Shown here piece by piece: positions 8,933 to 15,352 of a DNA stretch of 16,544 nucleotides (position 1 is its first letter; each line of letters starts with the position of its first letter). The DNA is from Flavobacteriales bacterium. Its GTDB lineage: Bacteria > Bacteroidota > Bacteroidia > Flavobacteriales > Parvicellaceae. The stretch spans positions 1 through 16,544 of the forward strand of contig JAAZYJ010000420.1 in the NCBI GenBank assembly GCA_014239715.1, written 5' to 3'. The notes under the pieces were generated by a model. It did not search any database. It was not told where the DNA came from and was given only the letters and a program-made list of their open reading frames with translations. Made by a program: the position numbers and the translations under genes.

Positions 8933-9903
8933 GAGATGTGTCGGATTATCAGCAAATTATAGCTGATTCTATTGTGGGTTTCACAGAGAAGAATGGCTCG
9001 GGAACATTATATGAGCCTGTAAATTATATCCTTTCTTTAGGCGGGAAAAGGCTGCGGCCGGCTCTGCTGTTAATGGCCAATGACCTGTTTGATGGAGATA
9101 TAGATGAGGCTATTAATTGTGCATTAGCAGTTGAAGTTTTTCATAATTTCACGTTGTTGCATGACGACATTATGGACAGCGCACCTCTTCGCAGAGGAAG
9201 CCCAACTGTTCACGAAAAATGGGGAGTTAACGAGGCGATCCTTTCGGGGGATGTTCTAATGGTTCAGGCCGTACGGTTGATGACTCAGTGTCCGGATCGG
9301 GTTCTAAGAGATGTCCTGGAGGTGTTTCACATTACAGCTGTTGAGGTGTGTGAAGGGCAACAAATGGATATGGATTTTGAAAAGCGAAACGACGTCTCAA
9401 TTAAGGAGTACATTCGGATGATCGAGCTTAAAACATCTGTTCTGTTGGCAGGAGCTTTGAAAATTGGGGCGCTAATTGGCGGGGCCACTAAAGAAGATGC
9501 AGACCTGATGTATGAGTTTGGTCGGAACCTGGGGATCTCATTTCAGATCATGGACGATATTTTGGATGTTTATGGTGACCAGAATAAGTTTGGTAAGCAA
9601 GAAGGGGGAGATATAATCGAGAATAAGAAGACGTATCTTATGCTGAAGGCGTTGGAGCTGGCGGCAGGCCCTGACAAGGATAGGTTAGTTGGATGGATTG
9701 CAAAAGACAGTTTCGAAGCAGTTGAAAAGGTAGCTGAGGTTAAAAAGATCTATAATTCACTGGATGTGCGTAAACATTCCGAAAGCGTCATGAACAATTA
9801 CTATGAGGTAGCAATGTCAAATTTGAAAGCCCTGTCATTGTCGGAATCAAGGAAGGCCCCATTGTATTTCTTTTCTGAGCAACTTTTTCAAAGAGAAAGT
9901 TAG
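8929..9903 (+). CDS. Polyprenyl (trans-isoprenyl) diphosphate synthase
   Basis: This 324-residue soluble enzyme condenses isopentenyl diphosphate onto allylic diphosphates. It has the GGKRLRP substrate-binding motif (38-44), the first Asp-rich motif DDIMD (79-83) followed by the conserved RRGSPTVH, the GQQMDMDF segment, and the second Asp-rich motif DDILD (209-213, in [13 protein letters not shown]), so it should be catalytically competent. The residue five positions before the first Asp motif is F74 (HNFTLLHDD), and there is no two-residue insertion in that motif. By the known rules of the family this suggests a product near C20 (geranylgeranyl) rather than a long quinone tail, but this is an inference. 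Its start overlaps the rfbA stop by 4 bases, a sign of translational coupling. The product could feed quinone, carotenoid or lipid-carrier synthesis. Confidence 0.93.
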   Translation: MRDVSDYQQIIADSIVGFTEKNGSGTLYEPVNYILSLGGKRLRPALLLMANDLFDGDIDEAINCALAVEVFHNFTLLHDDIMDSAPLRRGSPTVHEKWGVNEAILSGDVLMVQAVRLMTQCPDRVLRDVLEVFHITAVEVCEGQQMDMDFEKRNDVSIKEYIRMIELKTSVLLAGALKIGALIGGATKEDADLMYEFGRNLGISFQIMDDILDVYGDQNKFGKQEGGDIIENKKTYLMLKALELAAGPDKDRLVGWIAKDSFEAVEKVAEVKKIYNSLDVRKHSESVMNNYYEVAMSNLKALSLSESRKAPLYFFSEQLFQRES

Positions 9904-9960
9904 TCCTCGATTAGATTCAAAGTTAGCAATCAAATTTGGCCAGGGAAATCCGCGTTTGTT
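9904..9960. other. Convergent gap, no terminator seen
   Basis: Fifty-seven bases separate the stop of the prenyl synthase gene from the stop of the small barrel gene. I see no stem followed by a T-run on either strand, so termination here may be factor-dependent or transcripts may overlap. Confidence 0.3.
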
Positions 9961-10692
9961 TCAGAACGTTATTCCAAGTTTAAAGTCGACTCTATTCAGG
10001 TAGGTAGTCTCTTTAATGGGTTGATTGAATTCCCAGTCGGTATAGTACTCCTGCAGTTCCTGAAAACGATAGCCAACACTTAATGTATACCCAAAGTCAC
10101 CTCGCGTCATGTTCCTGATCCCAAGGTAAAGTCCACCCATTTTTCCGCCGTCTAATTCCCTATTTTGATTCCACCAAATATTGGGGTCTATTTCTGGGAG
10201 GCCTGTATCAAAGTCATGAAAAGTTACACCAGCCTGCAAACCAATAAATGGAGTGAAGCTTCCTTTCCTGAAATTATATCTTGTGTCGATGAAAGCTGGA
10301 TAGTATAGGGAGCCCTTAATGCCTTCCATTCCAATCCCAAGTCCAAGTTGAAAGTGATGATTGAACTTGTATCCGTTTATCATGCTCGAGCTAAAATTTA
10401 TATTCGGATCACCCCATTGGTCAGTACCAACCATTACCCCAAATGACGTGGCATTGAAGTATCCTTTGGTCTTCATCGCCACGAAATTTTTTGCGATTCT
10501 TATTCGGTTGATCTCGTCGAAATTCAATTCGATCAATGCGCCTGAGGTGGAGACTAGTTTTATGTGGTCTCCTTGTATATATTCCTTGATCACGCCGTAA
10601 ATTGTTGATCCATCTTTTAGATCAACTCGGTCTTGAGCATTTATGTTGCTCAGAACTGTCAGGAATAGTAATGTCACTGCTATCTTTTTCAT
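9961..10692 (-). CDS. Small outer-membrane beta-barrel protein with N-terminal SH3/Sm-like segment
   Basis: This 243-residue protein has a signal peptide (MKKIAVTLLFLTVLSNINAQ). Next comes a short beta module (about 21-68: DLKDGSTIYGVIKEYIQGDHIKLVS), which looks like the Sm/SH3-like segment seen at the start of several Bacteroidota envelope proteins. The rest (about 80-243) has alternating strands rich in Gly and aromatics, as in an 8-stranded outer-membrane barrel. It ends in VDFKLGITF, whose terminal Phe fits the signal for BAM-dependent insertion. The start lies 3 bases after the stop of the propeller lipoprotein gene, so the two are almost certainly co-transcribed. It faces the prenyl synthase gene end to end across 57 bases with no evident hairpin terminator. 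No specific function is recognised. Confidence 0.8.
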   Translation of the reverse strand: MKKIAVTLLFLTVLSNINAQDRVDLKDGSTIYGVIKEYIQGDHIKLVSTSGALIELNFDEINRIRIAKNFVAMKTKGYFNATSFGVMVGTDQWGDPNINFSSSMINGYKFNHHFQLGLGIGMEGIKGSLYYPAFIDTRYNFRKGSFTPFIGLQAGVTFHDFDTGLPEIDPNIWWNQNRELDGGKMGGLYLGIRNMTRGDFGYTLSVGYRFQELQEYYTDWEFNQPIKETTYLNRVDFKLGITF

Positions 10693-10695
10693 GGC

Positions 10696-11961
10696 TTAAG
10701 GATTAGAGATTGGTATCATGCTGATCTGAGAAATGTCATTCAGGTCTGAATAATCATATTGATAGATTCCATCGTCACCGGTCATAATTAAAGTGCCATT
10801 GTATGGAATGACATCAAACGCATGAATATCTTCAAAATGGGATAGAATGTTATCTGGAATGGCGGCGTCATCAGTTTTGTCATACACCTTTAACCCATCT
10901 GTGCCATCGCATAAGAACAACAGACTTCCGTCTACACCAAGCCCTTTTGGATTGGTCATCCAGTAGGAAGAAATGATCGATGGGGCTGCATAATTTGAAA
11001 CGTCAATTACATCCAATTGATTGATGCCCCAGCAATTTAGCCCATTTGACATGGTGACATAGGCTCGGTCTCCGTCAACCACCACGGGGTCGCAGGCTTG
11101 TATGTGATCGATGCAGGAAATGTATTCCGGGTATTCTGGAATTGACAGTGAATAAATGATCATCCCGGTTGTCGTTCCCATAAACAAATGATTGTTGTAG
11201 GGGAAAATTGTTTCTGCATCCCGGTTAATGCTGATATTTCCGGAAGAACTCAGGTTGCCGTCTGTATTGATGGCGAATGAGGTCAATACATTTGCTTTAA
11301 GCGTATAGAGGTAGTCATTGTTGATCGTAAATCTTGCCATGGAACCGCCAAGACCTACGCTGCTCCCTCCGGTAGTTTCAAAAGTGGTGAGCAGCCCGTC
11401 AAAAGCTGGTCGTGTAAAGTTCTGAGAGCTTAAGAATTGTTCGTCTTTGACTTCAGTGATCTCCCACCCGACAACGACCCGGTCTGTTTCTTTGACAGCG
11501 CCTATTGGATATCCTTCGTTCAACCCGGGTAAAGAAGTGTAATCGTCAAAATTGATGGCGTTATCGACTCTATGAGCCAATTTTGGAATGGTGGGATCTG
11601 TTATGTCAAATACAAGTATGTCGAAATAGCTGTCGACATACAGGAAATCATTTTTAATTGAAATGTCAGAACAAGCGTAAATGGGTAAAAACCCAAATAC
11701 TTCAGGGTTGTGCGGGTTGGAGTTGTTTATAAAATGAATGCCCACCATTGGCTCCATAACGAATAGATGATCGTTGTAGAGGTATATTTTTCCGGGCCGC
11801 TCCAGTTTTCTTGGGCTTTCAATAGAGAATATGCTATTACGCCATTCTTCTGTGTCTTGATAGATAGGGGTATTAGCCTCTCGGGTAATAAAACTTTTGT
11901 CCTCACAACCGAAGATCGTAAGAAGCAATATTGAAATTGATGCAATAGCGATTTTGTTCAT
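10696..11961 (-). CDS. Lipoprotein with LVIVD-type beta-propeller repeats
   Basis: The N-terminus is a lipoprotein signal with lipobox LTIFGC, placing the lipidated residue at C19, so the mature protein should be membrane-anchored in the envelope. Five to seven repeats of about 40 residues follow. Each has a strand of the LYxxxD/NxLFV type, then a strand such as GIHFINNSN, ILVFDITDPTIPKL or LDVIDVSNYAAPSII. This 'D(I/V)(S/T)(D/N)...P' pattern is typical of LVIVD repeats, which fold as a beta-propeller. Repeats are visible near residues 59-90, 98-128, 210-245, 250-283, 290-330, 338-365 and 380-415. Such domains usually bind proteins or glycans, and no catalytic residues stand out. It forms a pair with the barrel gene 3 bases downstream and lies 82 bases after the anti-sigma-like gene, perhaps in the same transcript. 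Confidence 0.85.
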   Translation of the reverse strand: MNKIAIASISILLLTIFGCEDKSFITREANTPIYQDTEEWRNSIFSIESPRKLERPGKIYLYNDHLFVMEPMVGIHFINNSNPHNPEVFGFLPIYACSDISIKNDFLYVDSYFDILVFDITDPTIPKLAHRVDNAINFDDYTSLPGLNEGYPIGAVKETDRVVVGWEITEVKDEQFLSSQNFTRPAFDGLLTTFETTGGSSVGLGGSMARFTINNDYLYTLKANVLTSFAINTDGNLSSSGNISINRDAETIFPYNNHLFMGTTTGMIIYSLSIPEYPEYISCIDHIQACDPVVVDGDRAYVTMSNGLNCWGINQLDVIDVSNYAAPSIISSYWMTNPKGLGVDGSLLFLCDGTDGLKVYDKTDDAAIPDNILSHFEDIHAFDVIPYNGTLIMTGDDGIYQYDYSDLNDISQISMIPISNP

Positions 11962-12043
11962 GATGTTAATTATTATGTGTTGAGCTTTTTATACCCTTCT
12001 GATGACAGGAAGTGGTAAACGGTTGCACGGGGAAGCCAAGAAT
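11962..12043. other. Short gap between anti-sigma-like gene and lipoprotein gene
   Basis: The 82 bases between these same-strand genes contain no clear terminator hairpin and no TAnnTTTG box. This is compatible with one transcript covering the sigma factor, the membrane-spanning protein, the lipoprotein and the barrel, but does not prove it. Confidence 0.3.
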
Positions 12044-13468
12044 TTACAGACAACGGCTTATACCTAATTTGAATGTGGGCCACAAGGTTTGGTTGCTGTA
12101 GGTGTTGTAGTGACTTTGGTAAAAATAGGAGCATACCGAAAGCTCTCCGTAGACATTCCATTTATTCGCAAAAGAATAGTTAGTTCCTAACCCCAGGCTC
12201 GTTCCGTATTGCATTCTTGCTATTTTCCTGGAGTACGTAGTTGCGGACTGGTCTCCACTTAGACCTCCATAGTTACCCTCTACGGCATTGTAATTTTCTT
12301 TTTGATTCAGTCCTAGGTCTGAGATCAGGCTTGCTTTGGTGTAGGCAGCAAATTTTTTATTCTGAATAAATTGAAACTTCAAGCCCAATGGAATTCCCAG
12401 ATAATTTCTCTTTATGTCTACCCGCATAGCCCCATTTTGGTCCCGTAATGTAGTTCTGCTTTTTAGAACAGTATATTGTAATCCAAAAAGGATGCTTAAT
12501 CGTTGAGATAGACAATACTCAAAGTCCAGTCCTGCGGATATCGGTATCAAATCTTCTTCATTTCCTCCGAAATTACTTGTGGAACTAGCAAACTCTGCTA
12601 GTGGGTCATTTGTGGTCATAGTTGATATAGAAGCAGGGTAAGACAATCCTGATGGGGTTGATAATCCACTATTGTCATAGACGATCTCGGTTGGACTTGA
12701 GTATGATATAGTTCCATTGCTAAGTGATGGCGATAAGTTTCCTGCTAAAAGGGAGCCGCCGGGATTCCAGTTTCGTGTTTTTGGAACTGCCGGAGGGTTT
12801 TCATGAAACTCGCTCAAGGAATCTTTGTTAATCTCAATTGTCAAGAGACACTTCGCACGCATTGAGATCAGCTTAAGCTCTGTTGGCGTACCTGTCCGAT
12901 TTTCAGGAGGTGATATTTTGTCTTGCTCTATGGACTGCTCTACCAGTAAGTTGTGCTCCATTAATCGCGTTTCCTTCTTTTTTTCGGAAGATTTAGACTT
13001 TTTGTTGTTGGGTGTAAAAGAGCTGTTTTCTTCCAAAAAAGACTCATTATTGTCAAAAAGTGTTGTTTTTTCTTCTTTTTCTGCAGTTTTGGGTGAAATA
13101 TCATTTTCTGATAATTCATGCTGTTCAGCAGGCAGCCTATTTTCATCCAATTGAGCATTACTGGTCTCAAAAACAGCTTCATTTCGTGAGTTTAAGTTCC
13201 AAAACAGCCCTGTTCCGATCAATATTGCCAGACCGGCCGCTGAAGACCACCAAAAGATTGCTCTTCGTCTCTTTTCGGGATGCAGAATGGCCTCTATTCG
13301 CAACCAAACCGATCCTTGTGGGATGTGAGTATAACCGTCAAAACCGTTGGAAAATTCACCGGGTACCGGAGCTCCGGCACCTTGGATCTTATCAAAAAGT
13401 CCATCAGTAGCTTTGTGTTTGAAGTCGTCGAACTTCTTACCTAGATTATTTTCAGACTGCTCTTTCAC
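12044..13468 (-). CDS. Probable dual-membrane-spanning anti-sigma factor (anti-sigma N-terminus, one TM helix, outer-membrane barrel)
   Basis: The 474-residue chain has no signal peptide. It begins with a charged cytoplasmic segment (about 1-69) containing GSVWLRIEAILHPEKRRR; this 'W..I...L...K+R' pattern before the membrane is typical of Bacteroidota proteins encoded next to ECF sigma factors. One hydrophobic helix follows (about 70-90, IFWWSSAAGLAILIGTGLFW), and the preceding KRRR predicts N-in topology. Residues about 91-232 are polar, low-complexity and partly acidic, suited to crossing the periplasm. Residues about 233-474 show the Gly/aromatic strand pattern of an outer-membrane barrel (SAGLDFEYCL, YLGIPLGLKFQF, YGTSLGLGTN). 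The start is GTG at 13468; an in-frame stop lies two codons upstream, so no earlier start exists. It overlaps the sigma gene's end by 17 bases. Oddly, the last strand ends KLGISRCL without the usual terminal aromatic residue. The likely role is to hold the sigma factor until an outer-membrane signal releases it. The sigma-binding role is inferred. Confidence 0.8.
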   Translation of the reverse strand: MKEQSENNLGKKFDDFKHKATDGLFDKIQGAGAPVPGEFSNGFDGYTHIPQGSVWLRIEAILHPEKRRRAIFWWSSAAGLAILIGTGLFWNLNSRNEAVFETSNAQLDENRLPAEQHELSENDISPKTAEKEEKTTLFDNNESFLEENSSFTPNNKKSKSSEKKKETRLMEHNLLVEQSIEQDKISPPENRTGTPTELKLISMRAKCLLTIEINKDSLSEFHENPPAVPKTRNWNPGGSLLAGNLSPSLSNGTISYSSPTEIVYDNSGLSTPSGLSYPASISTMTTNDPLAEFASSTSNFGGNEEDLIPISAGLDFEYCLSQRLSILFGLQYTVLKSRTTLRDQNGAMRVDIKRNYLGIPLGLKFQFIQNKKFAAYTKASLISDLGLNQKENYNAVEGNYGGLSGDQSATTYSRKIARMQYGTSLGLGTNYSFANKWNVYGELSVCSYFYQSHYNTYSNQTLWPTFKLGISRCL

Positions 13469-14012
13469 TTGTTAATTCTGATTGTCCTTCTAATTCTAAT
13501 TTTTCAATAAGCATCTTCCTTGCTCTGCTGTATTGCGATTTTGACGTTCCTTCCGAAATGCCGAGCTTCTCGGCGATCTCATGGTGCTTGTATCCTTCTA
13601 TGCCGTACAGGTTGAATACCATCCTGTAACCACTTGGTAAGGATTGTATCAAACCCATTAAATGTTTTGCTGAAATAGCATCAAAGACATTGTCGTTTGA
13701 AGCCAGATCAATCCCTGCATCTTCGATCTCAGCATAAAGTTTGTTTTTCTTGTTTTTGCGGTAGTGCATTAAAGCAGTGTTGATTGCAATACGTCTTATC
13801 CATCCGCCAAGCGCGCCCTCACCTTTAAATGTGTCAAGTTTTCTGAAAACGGTGATAAATGTGTCCTGAAGTATGTCTTCAGCATCTGCTTCTGAAGAAG
13901 AGTATCGCATGCACATACCCATTACCATATCGCAATACTCATGGTATAGTGTTCGTTGATGCCTTGCCGATCCCTCGTAGCATTTCTCTATGAGCTCTTT
14001 TTCCTCTATCAG
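13452..14012 (-). CDS. ECF-type RNA polymerase sigma factor (sigma-70 family), probably with a non-ATG start
   Basis: Numbering from a CTG at 14012, the product is 186 residues, the usual ECF length. Region 2 covers ELIEKCYEGSARQHQRTLYHEY and DAEDILQDTFITVFRKLDTF, followed by GGWIRRIAINTALMHYRK. Region 4 (about 125-168) has the helix-turn-helix YKHHEIAEKLGISEGTSKSQ followed by SRARKML. The first ATG in frame is at 13928. Starting there gives 158 residues and removes the first helix of region 2, which is clearly coded upstream. No ATG, GTG or TTG lies between 13929 and the in-frame stop at 14022-14024, so CTG at 14012 is the best-placed candidate; its first residues would read (M)IEEKELIEKC. 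This start is an inference. The 3' end overlaps the anti-sigma-like gene by 17 bases, the standard arrangement for a sigma factor and its regulator. Confidence 0.85.
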   Translation of the reverse strand: MIEEKELIEKCYEGSARHQRTLYHEYCDMVMGMCMRYSSSEADAEDILQDTFITVFRKLDTFKGEGALGGWIRRIAINTALMHYRKNKKNKLYAEIEDAGIDLASNDNVFDAISAKHLMGLIQSLPSGYRMVFNLYGIEGYKHHEIAEKLGISEGTSKSQYSRARKMLIEKLELEGQSELTSERAV

Positions 14013-14101
14013 CTTTGCTTTTTATAATTGATGCAATTTACCACAAAAGCGTTGCATGACTTAGTTCTTATGCCTTGAGGCGGCACGGCCTAAATTTGAT
14101 T
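14013..14101. promoter_or_regulatory. Leader region of the sigma operon with an 11-codon in-frame mini-ORF
   Basis: These 89 bases separate the SDR gene stop from the inferred sigma start. On the minus strand an ATG at 14057 opens an 11-codon frame (MQRFCGKLHQL) that ends at TAA 14022-14024. It is in the same frame as the sigma gene and four codons before the proposed CTG. No standard -33/-7 pair is convincing, so the promoter may be one read by the ECF factor itself. A short inverted repeat, GCCT-TG-AGGC, lies near 14071-14080. Confidence 0.3.
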
Positions 14102-15010
14102 TTAGCTTTTTCCAAAAACATCTTGAAGCGCAGATTTCAGTTCGTTGAATTTGAATTGAAAACCGGCATCTTTGATTTTTTCATTTGAAGCACGTACCCC
14201 TCTTAAAACGATACTTCCCATTTCTCCGTATGCCGCGGTAATCATTGCTTCAGGTATTCTGGGTAGAAACATTTTCTTTTGCAGGACATTGGCTATGGTT
14301 CGGGTGAACTGGGCGTTGTTAACGTGTTCGTCTGCAACGGCATTGTAAGGACCACTGAGCTCTTCCCGAATTACGTGCAGAAAGATTCGACAAAGATCTT
14401 CGTGATGAATCCATGGCATCCATTGCCTTCCGCTGCCAACGGGAGAGCCTAAATGGATCTTAACAAGGTTGGCAATTTTATGTAAGGCTCCACCATGCTT
14501 ATCGAGTACGACACTGGTTCTAATTTGAGCAACATTGCAATAATCCTCCAGTCCAAACGAAGCTTTTTCCCAATGGTAAACGAGCTTTGACAAAAAGTCT
14601 TCGGTTCCCGGTGAAGTCTCATCGTGTATAATGTCTAGTTTATCGTTGTATAAGTTTATGCCTGAAGATGTTATGAATGACTTGAGAGGCACTTTATTTT
14701 CTTTTACATATCGGCACAGGAATTCCGACGAACCAACACGAGATTCGACAAGCACCTTTTTTCGCTTGAAGGTCCATCTTTCGTCTGCAATTCCCGCTCC
14801 AGCTAAGTGGATTAAGTACGAGCAATCCGTAAGGGCTCCGGGCTCAATATATTCCTTTTTGGTATCCCATAAAAAGACCTTTACCTGCCCTCTTGAATTT
14901 TTACTCCTGGAAAGGTGTACAACGTCAAACCCTTCGGCTAAAAGTAGCTTTGTAAGATGCGACCCAACCAGGCCGGACCCTCCTGTAATACAAATTTTTT
15001 CTTGATTCAT
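14102..15010 (-). CDS. TIGR01777-family NAD(P)-binding epimerase-like protein
   Basis: The 302-residue protein is a member of the extended short-chain dehydrogenase fold. It has the dinucleotide-binding GGSGLVGS (10-17), the family signature HLAGAGIADERWT (68-80), GSGRQWMPWIHHEDL (192-206) and the C-terminal DUF1731-like segment LPRIPEAMITAAYGEMGSIVLRGVR (from 249). These match the YfcH/SulA-type 'TIGR01777 family oxidoreductase', whose substrate is generally unknown. Where most relatives have a SAxGYYG catalytic segment this one has SSGINLYND (115-123), keeping one Tyr (Y121). The protein is soluble and full length. The ATG at 15010 places the Rossmann motif at the usual distance. It lies upstream of the sigma operon on the same strand with a gap of about 90 bases, and nothing links the two functionally. 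Confidence 0.9.
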   Translation of the reverse strand: MNQEKICITGGSGLVGSHLTKLLLAEGFDVVHLSRSKNSRGQVKVFLWDTKKEYIEPGALTDCSYLIHLAGAGIADERWTFKRKKVLVESRVGSSEFLCRYVKENKVPLKSFITSSGINLYNDKLDIIHDETSPGTEDFLSKLVYHWEKASFGLEDYCNVAQIRTSVVLDKHGGALHKIANLVKIHLGSPVGSGRQWMPWIHHEDLCRIFLHVIREELSGPYNAVADEHVNNAQFTRTIANVLQKKMFLPRIPEAMITAAYGEMGSIVLRGVRASNEKIKDAGFQFKFNELKSALQDVFGKS

Positions 15011-15352
15011 ATAAAGCGAATGCTAGTTGATATTATTCCTTCTTTGATTGCGATGTTGACATTGCGAAATTTTCAAATGATTAGAGTCTTCATAATAATT
15101 AAGTGAACAAGTGTATTCTTCGGCGATTAAACCGGACTAAAGATATGGAAATAGTGAATTGCGGTGATGTCGCAGAATTAGGAGTAAAGAGTGTGTTTAT
15201 TGACTATAAAAAGAGCTGTAGCTACATATGATAGCCATAAAATGTCTTTTAGACTAAAAAAAGTAGTCGAAATTCACAAATACACGGGCTGAGCCTCTTC
15301 GGGTGCAAAAAAAACTAACTTTGTTTCTATACATCTTTTTTACCGCTGGCGC
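15011..15352. promoter_or_regulatory. Divergent intergenic region between the SDR gene and sucA
   Basis: These 342 bases contain no gene I can support. They are AT-rich and hold a perfect palindrome GTAGCTAC (15218-15225) and a GACTA/TAGTC inverted repeat with a 7-base A-rich loop (15252-15268). There is also a -7-type box just before sucA. A 28-codon ORF at 15145-15231 on the plus strand has no recognisable feature. No promoter for the minus-strand SDR gene is clear. Confidence 0.4.
15316..15323 (+). promoter_or_regulatory. Likely -7 promoter box (TAACTTTG) of sucA
   Basis: TAACTTTG matches the Bacteroidota primary sigma factor -7 consensus TAnnTTTG exactly and ends 29 bases before the sucA ATG, implying a short leader. 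The expected -33 TTTG is not evident about 19-21 bases upstream, so only half of the promoter is supported. Confidence 0.5.

Noticed and set aside
11973..12161. 62-codon minus ORF overlapping the 3' end of the anti-sigma-like gene
   Set aside because: It reads most of its length out of frame through the barrel coding sequence, and its product resembles nothing. I kept only the possibility of a 3' frameshift as a finding.
12825..13410. Plus-strand ORFs opposite the anti-sigma-like gene's linker
   Set aside because: They are shadows of the low-complexity Ser/Glu/Lys linker, whose reverse complement avoids stops. They have no plausible domains.
15145..15231. Plus-strand 28-codon ORF (MEIVNCGDVAELG...) in the divergent intergenic region
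   Set aside because: It is too short, has no clear ribosome binding site or known motif, and could easily occur by chance.
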